Assembly: GCA_039916225.1 (NCBI GenBank)
Contig: JBDSLU010000301.1
Location: forward strand, 1 to 11,839
Reading direction: 5' to 3'
DNA length: 11,839 nucleotides
Source of the DNA: JBDSLU01 sp039916225
Lineage (GTDB): Bacteria > Acidobacteriota > Vicinamibacteria > Vicinamibacterales > Vicinamibacteraceae
Below are positions 1 to 6,927 of the stretch, piece after piece (position 1 is the first letter of the stretch; every line of letters begins with the position of its first letter). Position numbers and translations under genes: made by a program. A model generated the notes under the pieces. The model had not been told where the DNA came from and searched no databases. It saw nothing but the letters and a program-made list of their open reading frames with translations.

Positions 1-168
1 GAGCATGCTCCGAGCAACTTGCGGAAACTGCACTGTCGATGCCCGCGCCGCCTTGTACGACGAGGCCGGCGACCCGCAGCCCGATGTTACGAACCGCCTA
101 CCGGGGTCGGGCGGGAACAGGCGCGGCCTGAGACGTCGCCCCGCAAGGATCGACGCGGCTCGCCGGCC

Positions 169-2661
169 CTACGGCCGCCAGACGAGGACGACGCGCTCGG
201 GCATCACGTGCGTCTTCTTCGGCCGGATCTCGACCGCCGTGAACGGGCGGGTCGGCGGCGCGGCGCCGGCCTCGAGGCCGGCGATCTCGGCTTCGATGTC
301 GTGCTCCAGCTCCTGGAGCTGCGCCTTGTAGGTGTCGAGCGTCTCGTTGGCCCGGCCGACGTCGCTCGACTCGCGCATGCTGCGGCCCATGCCCCGCGCG
401 GCGGTGGTCGCCTTGCCGAGCGTGCCCATGCTCATCGCCTTGCGGCCGAACAGGGCGCCGGCGATGGTGCCGAGCACCGAGATGCCGGTCTGCATCTTCG
501 CCTCGGAGGCCTGCTGCTCCTGCACCTGCTTGGTCTGCTCGGCGCGGCGGATGCGCTCACTGAGCGTCGCCGCCTTGGGCGCGAACTTCTGCCGCAGGCG
601 CTCCTTCTCGGCGTCGCGCGCCTCGCGGTCCTTGAGGTTCACCCTGGCGCGGAACGCCGCCTCGGTCTCGTCGGGCTGCGAGCTGAGCTCGGTGGCCGCG
701 TCGTAGAAGATCGACAGCACCTGCTCCTGCTGCAGCCAGCGGGCGAACTCTTTCAGCCACGTGCCGTAGCTCGTCGCCTTGGCTGCCGCCGGCGGCAGCG
801 CCTCGAAGGTCGCGGGACCGGCCGGCGCCGTCTCGAGATCGGCCGCGTCGAGATCGGCGTCTTCGGCGGATTCCCAGTCGACCAGCACGGCGCCGGAGCC
901 GAACTGCACCAGCTTGGTGACGTCGCGCGCGACGTCGACACCGCGCTTCGGATCGACGAACCGGACCGACGCCTTGGCGAACAGCATCGGCTCGTAGGCC
1001 AGCGTCAGCAGGCCCGGCCTGGCCGGCGCGAAGAACTGCTCGACCTGCGGCGGCAGCACCGGCGGTGCGGACGGCACCGCACCCGCAGACGCGTCCAGTG
1101 AGGCGGCGCGCCTGCCCGGGATCGGCGGCGGCGCATCGGACGGTGCAGACGGCGAACCGGAGGATGCCGACGGCCTGCCGCCTGCGGCCCCACTGGCCCC
1201 AGCGACAGCAGCGCCGGCGGCTCCACCAAGCGCCGGAGCCTTCGGCGTCAGCCGCTTGATCTGATCCTTGGTCAGCGGTCCGCGCAGGTAGGACATCGCC
1301 CAGCGCGTCTGGAAGATCACCGGGTGATCCTCGTGCACGTTGTGCAGAAAGAAGGTGCGCTTCTGCAGCGACGACAGGATGCGCTCGGTCTCGCCGCGGT
1401 CGAACGTGTGGCCCTGCCCCTGCAGCGCGCCCTCGAGGCCGTCGAGGAGCCGCGCCTTGTCGCGCTCGGTCTGCAGCCGGCCGAGGAACCACGTGCCGGC
1501 GTTCGACAGCCCCTTGTAGTCGATGTCGATCGGGTTCTGCGTCGCCAGCACCACGCCGAGGCCGAACGCGCGAGCCTGCTTCATCAGCAGCAGCAGCGCC
1601 TGCTTCGAGGGCGGATTGGCGACCGGCGGCATGTAGCCGGCGACCTCGTCCAGATACAGCATCGCGCGCAGGCTCGACGTGCCCGACTGCGACCGCATCC
1701 AGCTGACCACGCGGTTGAGGAGGAGCGTCAGGAAGAACATGCGCTCCTGGTCGGACAGGTGCGCCACCGAGACGACCGCGACGCGCGGCTTGCCCTCGGG
1801 CGTGTAGAGCATCTTGGCGATGTCGAGCGGCTCGCCTTCCAGCCAGAGCGCGAAGCTCGGCGCCGCCAGCAGGCCGTTGACGCGCATCGCCAGCGCGAAG
1901 CGATCCTTCTCCGGGCAGAAGGCCTCGAGATCGAGGACGCCGACGCGGGTGAACGGCGGCTGCTGGATGCGGTGGATCAGCGCCGCGAGGTCGAGGTTCT
2001 CACCCTTGCACCACGCGTCGTTCAGGATCGCCGACAGCAGGATGTGCTCGCGGCTCTGCACCGGATCGGCGTCGACACCGAGCAGCGTCAGCACGCTCGT
2101 CGCCGTCGTCGTCACCGCTTCGGCCATCCGCTCGGAGTCCTCGCGCTCGTCTTCGGACGGCGCGTTGAACGATTCGAGGATCGACAGGGGACGACCGGCA
2201 CGACTGCCGGGCGTGTAGATGGTGAAGTCGGCGTTGGCGCGCAGGCGGGCGATGCGGTCGCCATCCTGGCCCCACGCCTCGAGGCCCTTCTTCCAGTTGG
2301 TTGCTTCCTGCTCGGCGAACGCGTCGAGCGTGATGCCCTGGCGCGCGGCCTCGTCCGGGTCGACCCACGGCTTGAAGTCACCGGCGGCCAGGTTCGGAAA
2401 CGTCAGGAGGAGGTTGCCGAGATCGCCCTTCGGGTCGATGGCGAGCACCGGCACGCCGTCCATCGCCGCTTCCTCGATCAGCGACAGGCCGAGCCCGGTC
2501 TTGCCGCTGCCGGTCATGCCGACGATCACGGCGTGGGTGACGAGGTCCTTCGAGTCGTAGAGGACCGGGTCGCTGCCCAGCGTGTTCGTCGCCAGGTCGA
2601 ACGGCTTCCCGAGATAGAAGACGCCGAGCTTCTCGTAGAGGGCGGTCGCGGACGGAGCCAT
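169..2661 (-). CDS. HerA/FtsK-like P-loop ATPase (DUF87-type) with C-terminal coiled coil
   Basis: An 830-residue ATP-binding protein of the HerA/VirB4-like superfamily. Walker A is GMTGSGKT at residues 48-55, followed by a DPKGD motif at 76-80. The Walker B strand AMLYLDE ends in D338-E339, and ATQNP at 373-377 provides the sensor-type Gln375. An Arg-rich stretch after GTWFLGR (389-395) could supply the arginine finger. Residues about 476-545 are an Ala/Gly/Ser/Pro-rich linker. The C-terminal part has charged, probably coiled-coil helices (about 670-720 and 768-797) around a Gly/Ala-rich hydrophobic stretch (726-760). Family members act as hexameric DNA- or protein-translocating motors; the substrate here is unknown. 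No NurA-type nuclease partner is visible nearby. The start at 2661 has no Shine-Dalgarno, but a TAGAAT element lies 6 bases upstream. It lies 66 bases downstream of the MBL-fold gene on the same strand. Family assignment is firm, function is not. Confidence 0.93.
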   Translation of the reverse strand: MAPSATALYEKLGVFYLGKPFDLATNTLGSDPVLYDSKDLVTHAVIVGMTGSGKTGLGLSLIEEAAMDGVPVLAIDPKGDLGNLLLTFPNLAAGDFKPWVDPDEAARQGITLDAFAEQEATNWKKGLEAWGQDGDRIARLRANADFTIYTPGSRAGRPLSILESFNAPSEDEREDSERMAEAVTTTATSVLTLLGVDADPVQSREHILLSAILNDAWCKGENLDLAALIHRIQQPPFTRVGVLDLEAFCPEKDRFALAMRVNGLLAAPSFALWLEGEPLDIAKMLYTPEGKPRVAVVSVAHLSDQERMFFLTLLLNRVVSWMRSQSGTSSLRAMLYLDEVAGYMPPVANPPSKQALLLLMKQARAFGLGVVLATQNPIDIDYKGLSNAGTWFLGRLQTERDKARLLDGLEGALQGQGHTFDRGETERILSSLQKRTFFLHNVHEDHPVIFQTRWAMSYLRGPLTKDQIKRLTPKAPALGGAAGAAVAGASGAAGGRPSASSGSPSAPSDAPPPIPGRRAASLDASAGAVPSAPPVLPPQVEQFFAPARPGLLTLAYEPMLFAKASVRFVDPKRGVDVARDVTKLVQFGSGAVLVDWESAEDADLDAADLETAPAGPATFEALPPAAAKATSYGTWLKEFARWLQQEQVLSIFYDAATELSSQPDETEAAFRARVNLKDREARDAEKERLRQKFAPKAATLSERIRRAEQTKQVQEQQASEAKMQTGISVLGTIAGALFGRKAMSMGTLGKATTAARGMGRSMRESSDVGRANETLDTYKAQLQELEHDIEAEIAGLEAGAAPPTRPFTAVEIRPKKTHVMPERVVLVWRP

Positions 2662-2667
2662 GGACGG

Positions 2668-2673
2668 ATTCTA
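2668..2673 (-). promoter_or_regulatory. Possible -10 element for a leaderless ATPase mRNA
   Basis: On the minus strand TAGAAT (5 of 6 matches to TATAAT) stands six bases before the ATG at 2661. This would put the transcription start at or next to the A of the start codon. No Shine-Dalgarno is present, which fits a leaderless message. No convincing -35 hexamer is seen at 16-18 bases. Confidence 0.4.
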
Positions 2674-2727
2674 GTCCCTGCCGCCTGTCGACACGGTGCG
2701 ACGCGTCGCGTTCCTGGAGCGCGAAAA

Positions 2728-3654
2728 TCAGCGGCCGGCGCGCTCGGCCTTCTTGGTCCAGTAGCGCTCGAGGCCGTTGTAGCTCTGGTCGAGGGCGATG
2801 GCCAGGCCGTAGCGGATCGAATCGCCGTCCGACACCGAGCGGCGCATGTCGACGCCTACCTGCCGCGCGAACTTGGTCCGCCGGACGTCCACGTTGGGCT
2901 CGTCGGCCATCAGGTCCTTGACCAGGCGCGCCCAGATTCGCAGGCGCTCCATCAGCTCCTGCAGGTGGATCGCCGGGTTCGACTTGAGGCCGAAATGCGT
3001 CAGGAACAGCGCGTCCGGATGCCAGGCGAGGATCTTCTCGATGCTCGCCTCCCACGCCTCGATGTCGATGTCGGGCGGCGGCGTCGGCGGCACGATCACG
3101 TGCGCCGGCGGGATCGACACCCCGGCGACGTCGCCGACGAAGGCGATCCGGCTGGGCGCGTCGAAGTAGGCGAGGTGATGCGAGGCGTGGCCCGGCGTGT
3201 AGGCGGTCTCGAGTGTGTGGCCGCCGGCGGTGACCGTTTCACCACCCGCCAGAGCCCGAATGTTGGCGGCAGGGACCGGTTCGAATGCTCCCCACAAGCG
3301 GTCCATCGCCTTGCCATAAAGTCGAGTGGCGCTGTTGAGCAGCTTTTCGGGGTTGATCAGGTGCGTCGCGCCGCGCTCGTGGACGTAGACGGTGATGCCG
3401 GGATGCTCGCGGACGATGGTGCCGCAGGCACCCGCGTGATCGAGATGGATGTGGGTGAGGAGGATCGCCTCGACGTCGCCCAGGCCGAGCCCGCCGAGCG
3501 CCAGCTGCGCGCGCAGCTCGTCGAGGGTGCTGGTGGGGCCGGGATCGATGAGGGCGACGCGGGCGGTGCTTTCCAGGACGCCCGTGGCGACGACCTGCGG
3601 CGAGCCTTGGAACCGGAGATCCAGGAACCGTATGCCAGGCGCGATGACTGTCAT
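2728..3654 (-). CDS. MBL-fold metallo-hydrolase
   Basis: A 308-residue protein of the metallo-beta-lactamase fold. The zinc-binding signature T-H-I-H-L-D-H is at residues 67-73 (H68, H70, D72, H73). Further ligands are expected at H156 (in TPGHASHH), D175 (FVGDVAG) and H220 (LTHFG), so the dinuclear metal site looks complete. A helical C-terminal extension (about 225-308) follows the core and resembles that of glyoxalase II/RNase Z-like single-domain hydrolases. The family hydrolyses thioesters, lactones, phosphodiesters and others; the substrate cannot be read from the sequence. I chose the ATG at 3654 because the fold begins right after it (IRFLDLRF). The frame stays open to an ATG at 3705, but that 17-residue extension shows no conservation-like features. 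It probably lies upstream of the ATPase gene in one transcription unit (66-base gap) and is divergent from the DUF2911 gene. Confidence 0.88.
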   Translation of the reverse strand: MTVIAPGIRFLDLRFQGSPQVVATGVLESTARVALIDPGPTSTLDELRAQLALGGLGLGDVEAILLTHIHLDHAGACGTIVREHPGITVYVHERGATHLINPEKLLNSATRLYGKAMDRLWGAFEPVPAANIRALAGGETVTAGGHTLETAYTPGHASHHLAYFDAPSRIAFVGDVAGVSIPPAHVIVPPTPPPDIDIEAWEASIEKILAWHPDALFLTHFGLKSNPAIHLQELMERLRIWARLVKDLMADEPNVDVRRTKFARQVGVDMRRSVSDGDSIRYGLAIALDQSYNGLERYWTKKAERAGR

Positions 3655-3748
3655 CGCGAGCGCTCGCGTGTCGACCCCGAAGTGCCCGTCATGCCTTCGA
3701 CACATCCTACCATCCGGACTCTGCCGGGGTCGGAGAGACGGTCGCGGA

Positions 3749-3754
3749 TAGAAT
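3749..3754 (+). promoter_or_regulatory. Possible -10 element for the DUF2911 gene
   Basis: TAGAAT lies 40 bases upstream of the ATG at 3795, which would give a 5' leader of about 35 bases. I see no clear -35 hexamer. The identical hexamer precedes the ATPase gene at 2668-2673. Confidence 0.35.
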
Positions 3755-3783
3755 CACCCATTCCCCCATCGGGATACTTTCAG

Positions 3784-3789
3784 AAGGAG
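3784..3789 (+). promoter_or_regulatory. Shine-Dalgarno of the DUF2911 gene
   Basis: AAGGAG ends five bases before the ATG at 3795, a near-ideal ribosome binding site that fixes this start codon. The leader also holds the run TTCAG directly upstream of it. Confidence 0.8.
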
Positions 3790-3794
3790 AACGC

Positions 3795-4436
3795 ATGCGA
3801 TTGCTGACCACCATGTTGTGTACGACCGTGCTCGCCGGTGCCGCGCTGTCGGCTCAGATGCCGGGGCGACCCGCGAGCACGCCGGGTTCCGCCGAAATCG
3901 AAGTCGGCGGCAAGTGGGAGACCGAGAAGGCACCCAACGGCCGCGAGCGCCAGGTGTTCAAGGGCGGCAAGTGGGTCAGCGTCAGCTACAGCCGGCCGCT
4001 CAAGCGCGGTCGCGAGCTGTTCGGGACCGGCGACGCCTACGCCACCAAGCTGTACGCCGGGGCGCCGGTGTGGCGCGCCGGGGCCGACGTGTCGACCCAG
4101 CTCAAGACCGAGGCGCCGCTCGTCATCGGCGGCAAGACCCTCGCCCCGGGCGAGTACACGATGTTCATCGACCTCAAGCCGGGGGCATGGACGCTGATCG
4201 TGTCCACCCACAAGCCGCAGCTGAAGTACGACCCGAGCAACAAGACCGAAATCTGGGGCGCTTACGGCTACGACGCCAAGAACGACGTCCTGCGCGTGCC
4301 GATGCAGGTGGCCGAGATCCCCTTCTCGCTCGAGGAGCTGACCTGGGGCTTCTCCGACGTCGCCGAGAAGGGCTTCACCATCAACATCTGGTGGGACAAG
4401 ACGACGGCCTCAGTACCAGTGACGCTCGGTAGCTGA
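3795..4436 (+). CDS. Secreted DUF2911 family protein
   Basis: A 213-residue protein. It opens with a short positively charged start and a hydrophobic stretch (about residues 3-20, ending LSAQ), a signal peptide that probably directs export to the periplasm. There is no lipobox cysteine, so it is not an obvious lipoprotein. The mature part matches DUF2911 as I know it: SVSYSRPLKRGRELFG (about 55-70), a VWRAGADVSTQLKTEAPLVI segment (about 83-103), LAPGEYTMFIDL, then WTLIVST and a C-terminal FTINIWWDKTTASVPV strand. The family is of unknown function, predicted beta-rich, and frequent in Bacteroidetes and Acidobacteria. The gene is monocistronic, divergent from the MBL-fold gene, and ends 11 bases before the convergent antiporter stop codon. 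No catalytic residues can be assigned. Confidence 0.9.
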   Translation: MRLLTTMLCTTVLAGAALSAQMPGRPASTPGSAEIEVGGKWETEKAPNGRERQVFKGGKWVSVSYSRPLKRGRELFGTGDAYATKLYAGAPVWRAGADVSTQLKTEAPLVIGGKTLAPGEYTMFIDLKPGAWTLIVSTHKPQLKYDPSNKTEIWGAYGYDAKNDVLRVPMQVAEIPFSLEELTWGFSDVAEKGFTINIWWDKTTASVPVTLGS

Positions 4437-4447
4437 CGCCAACCCGC

Positions 4448-5650
4448 TCAGAGCCTCGCCGCGGCCTTCGCGGCGAGGCCGGCCTCGCCAGCGCGCACCA
4501 GCGCGAAGCGGGCGCTCGCCGGGCCGATCATCTCGAACACCACGACGGACGCCAGCACCACGGTGGAGATCACGGGGGCCATCGCTGGATAGCGGGTCGA
4601 GACCGACAGGGTGAGCCCGACCGCGAGTCCCGCCTGGGCCTGCAGCGCGAAGCCGAGGAACTGCCGCACGGCCGGCTCCAGCCGCAGTCGGTTGGCCGCG
4701 ATGCTGGCGCCGAGGAACTTGCCGCCGGCCCGTCCCAGGATGTAGACGACACCCACGGCGCCCATGGCCGGGACCCGGCTCACATCGAGTTCGGCGCCCG
4801 CGATCACGAAGAAGATCGCGTAGAAGGGCGGGTCGGTGTTGGACAGCGCGCCGAACAAATGCAGGCTGCGATGGGTCATGTTGACCATCGTCGCCCCGAC
4901 CGCGAGGCTGGTGACGAGCGGCGAGAGGCCGATCGCCCGCGACACCCCGACGCAGAAGAGAATCGATCCGGCGAGCAGAATCAACATCTCGCCCTCTTCC
5001 GTGACGTGGGGTGACCAGCCAGCCAGCAGCAGGCCGACCAGGAAGCCGAGCGCCGCCGACCCGACCGTCTCCCAGACGAACCAATAGACCGAGCGGTAGA
5101 CCATCTCGCCCTGGGTCAGGCCCTCGACGCCGGTCGTGAGATCGATGGCGGCGACGAGCATGCCGAACACCGACAAGCACAGGAGGTTGTTGACGGCGAT
5201 GATGCCGAGGAGATTGTCGGTGAGAGGCCCGGCGCTGTCGCACTCGCGGATCACCATCAGCGTCGACGCCGGCGCCGTGGCCATGGCGATGCCGCCGAGC
5301 AGCAGCGCGACCGACCACGACTGCCCGAAGAAGAGCGCGCCGCCGGCGACGAGCACCGCCGCGAGCGAGGACTCGACCAGGGTGATGATCAGGACCTGGC
5401 GGCCAATCCGCCGGAACAACGAGAACTCGAACACCGAGCCGACCGAGAACAGGATCAGGCCCAGGGCAACCTCGCTCAGAACCCCGAGCGCGATCAGGTT
5501 GTCGTGGCTGAGCCAGCCGAGCACGGATGGGCCCAGCGCCACGCCGACCAGGATGTAGCCCGACACCTCGGGCACCTTGAACGCCTTGACGAGGTGTCCG
5601 GCCATCAGAGCCAGCAGCAGGATCAGGCCAATCGAGGTCAGCTCGTTCAC
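4448..5650 (-). CDS. CPA2-type cation:proton antiporter-like membrane protein with Asn-Asn site
   Basis: A 400-residue polytopic membrane protein with about 11-13 hydrophobic segments. The Na+/H+ exchanger fold of the CPA2 (KefB/NapA-like) group is recognised from several landmarks: VSGYILVGVALGPSVLG (29-45), ATAPASTLMVIRE (124-136), and GRAGGKFLGA (306-315), whose Lys311 sits where electrogenic antiporters hold a lysine. There is no C-terminal TrkA-N/RCK domain, so any regulation is not through a Kef-type nucleotide-binding module. The motif normally reading Asp-Asp (or Asn-Asp) in the core helix reads Asn154-Asn155 here (AVNNLLCLS), so ion coupling may be lost or altered. It starts with GTG at 5650 in a GTGA overlap with the PDZ gene and has a good Shine-Dalgarno. 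It is the last gene of the operon. Confidence 0.9.
   Translation of the reverse strand: MNELTSIGLILLLALMAGHLVKAFKVPEVSGYILVGVALGPSVLGWLSHDNLIALGVLSEVALGLILFSVGSVFEFSLFRRIGRQVLIITLVESSLAAVLVAGGALFFGQSWSVALLLGGIAMATAPASTLMVIRECDSAGPLTDNLLGIIAVNNLLCLSVFGMLVAAIDLTTGVEGLTQGEMVYRSVYWFVWETVGSAALGFLVGLLLAGWSPHVTEEGEMLILLAGSILFCVGVSRAIGLSPLVTSLAVGATMVNMTHRSLHLFGALSNTDPPFYAIFFVIAGAELDVSRVPAMGAVGVVYILGRAGGKFLGASIAANRLRLEPAVRQFLGFALQAQAGLAVGLTLSVSTRYPAMAPVISTVVLASVVVFEMIGPASARFALVRAGEAGLAAKAAARL
4453..4479. terminator. Perfect inverted repeat between convergent genes
   Basis: GCCTCGCCGCG (4453-4463) pairs perfectly with CGCGGCGAGGC (4469-4479) around a five-base GCCTT loop. It starts 17 bases past the DUF2911 stop and lies within the last codons of the convergent antiporter gene. 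An 11-bp GC-only stem at a tail-to-tail junction suggests a bidirectional terminator. No T-tract follows on either strand, so intrinsic termination would be atypical. Confidence 0.5.
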
Positions 5651-6927
5651 GGCCGCGCCTCCAGCAGGACGCCGAGCCGGCGCTCGCCGCGCTGGATTTC
5701 AAGCCAGGCGGACGGGCCGGCGCCGTCGAGGAGCCGCCTAACCTGGTCAACGCTTCGCGGCTGGAGCTGGTTGATGCTGACCAGGCGATCGCCGGCCCGG
5801 ACGCCGGCCCGATCCGCGGCGCTGTCGGGCTGCACGACCGCAATGCCGTAGCCCGGCGCCGCCTGCTCGAAGACGACGCCGCTGGCGGGACTGGCTGCGC
5901 CAGTCGCTCCACCCGGCGCCGCGGACAGCGCGATGGTCGAGCGCGTCGAGCCGCGACGCACCGACAGCGTCACCGGGTCGGCGTTCGCGGCCATGAGCGC
6001 GGCCAGGGCAGCCTCGCCGGCCACGGCCGCCCCGTCCACGACGACGGACAACAGATCGCCCGGCCGCAGCCCGGCGAGGCTGCCGGCGGTGCCGAGCCAG
6101 ACCTCGCGGACCAGCAGACCGGTCTCCTCGGCGAAGTGCTGCGCCTCGGCGGCCGACAGCGCGGTGAGGCGGAGGCCATATCTCTGCAGGAGCCTTCCGT
6201 CCGCCGATCGGGCGGCGGAAAGCACGCGGCGGATGCTGGCCACGTCGATCACTGCCGTCCGCTCCCCGCACGACACCATCATCCCGAGCAGATCGCCGTC
6301 GGCGGTGAACAGGCCGCCGCCGGTCATCGCCGCGGTCAAAGCGAGACTCGAGACCACTTCGACCACGGGCGTGACGCCGCAGGTGGCCGTCGCGCTCTGC
6401 AGGAACGTGCCGGCCATGAACGCCGGTTCGGCGCCGACGCGCCACACGGCCACGACCCAGGCGCCAGCATCGGGCGCAGCTTCGGCCGGCCGCACCGGCG
6501 ACAGGCCGGCAAGCGGCCCCGTGCTCTCGAGCGCGACGATCGGCAGGTGGGGCCCCAGCACCGTCAGGCCGAGGCTCGTCTCGCCAGCGGGTGTCGCGGC
6601 GACCAGTGATGTTCCCGCCGCCGCGCCGGCCATCGGCGAAGAGACGATCTGCCGGTCGCCCCACACCAGACCGCTGCGTTGGCCGGCCGGGAAGAAGACC
6701 AGTGAGGCGGCGGCCTCGCCAGCCGTCTCGGCGAAGTACTGGGCCATCGCATCGAGCGAGCGCCGCTCGCGTCGCCGCGCCAACTGTTCGAGCTCCGTCT
6801 CAGGCACGATCGGGGCCGGGTGCCGGGGCACGACACGCGGCCGCATCAGCCAGCCGCCCACGAGAATCAGGGTCGACGCGAACGTCAGAATGGTGACATA
6901 CCGGGTCCGGCTTGGCGGCGCGGTCAT
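5647..6927 (-). CDS. Membrane-anchored HtrA-like pseudoprotease with two PDZ domains
   Basis: A 426-residue protein with an N-terminal membrane anchor (about residues 11-28, YVTILTFASTLILVGGWLM) followed by a predicted periplasmic part. Residues about 70-240 resemble the trypsin-like domain of HtrA/DegP: GLVWGDRQIVSSPM (86-99), LPIVALES (128-135) and TGGGLFTADGDLLGMM (202-217). The HtrA triad is absent: His aligns with Met99, Asp with Pro129, and the GNSGGPL serine with Thr202. Two PDZ domains follow, about 248-335 (LRPGDLLSVVVDG) and 352-424 (GVRAGDRLVSINQLQP), joined by an Ala/Gly-rich linker. It is probably a binding or scaffold protein, not a peptidase. ATG 6927 has a strong Shine-Dalgarno and overlaps the upstream antiporter stop (ATGA). 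The frame is open upstream to 7023, but that part is the antiporter gene in another frame. The alignment was made by eye. Confidence 0.85.
   Translation of the reverse strand: MTAPPSRTRYVTILTFASTLILVGGWLMRPRVVPRHPAPIVPETELEQLARRRERRSLDAMAQYFAETAGEAAASLVFFPAGQRSGLVWGDRQIVSSPMAGAAAGTSLVAATPAGETSLGLTVLGPHLPIVALESTGPLAGLSPVRPAEAAPDAGAWVVAVWRVGAEPAFMAGTFLQSATATCGVTPVVEVVSSLALTAAMTGGGLFTADGDLLGMMVSCGERTAVIDVASIRRVLSAARSADGRLLQRYGLRLTALSAAEAQHFAEETGLLVREVWLGTAGSLAGLRPGDLLSVVVDGAAVAGEAALAALMAANADPVTLSVRRGSTRSTIALSAAPGGATGAASPASGVVFEQAAPGYGIAVVQPDSAADRAGVRAGDRLVSINQLQPRSVDQVRRLLDGAGPSAWLEIQRGERRLGVLLEARP
5658..5662 (-). promoter_or_regulatory. Shine-Dalgarno deciding the GTG start of the CPA2 gene
   Basis: On the minus strand GGAGG lies seven bases before GTG 5650, inside the end of the PDZ gene. 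It supports GTG as start and the GTGA stop/start overlap. Confidence 0.7.

Noticed and set aside
1..168. Possible gene or terminator downstream of the ATPase, including the palindrome GAGCATGCTC at 2-10 and a 5-bp stem around the stop at 164-177
   Set aside because: No frame shows recognisable protein or consistent codon bias, and the stems are too short to support a terminator.
3655..3705. Upstream ATG for the MBL-fold protein at 3705
   Set aside because: The extra 17 residues precede the normal fold start and have no family features; still possible, since GGA- and GAAGG-like bases lie near it.
1324..3807. Very long plus-strand open frame (827 codons) opposite the ATPase and MBL genes
   Set aside because: It is antisense to two genes with clear motifs; Arg-rich, low-complexity translation is typical of the opposite strand of high-GC coding DNA.
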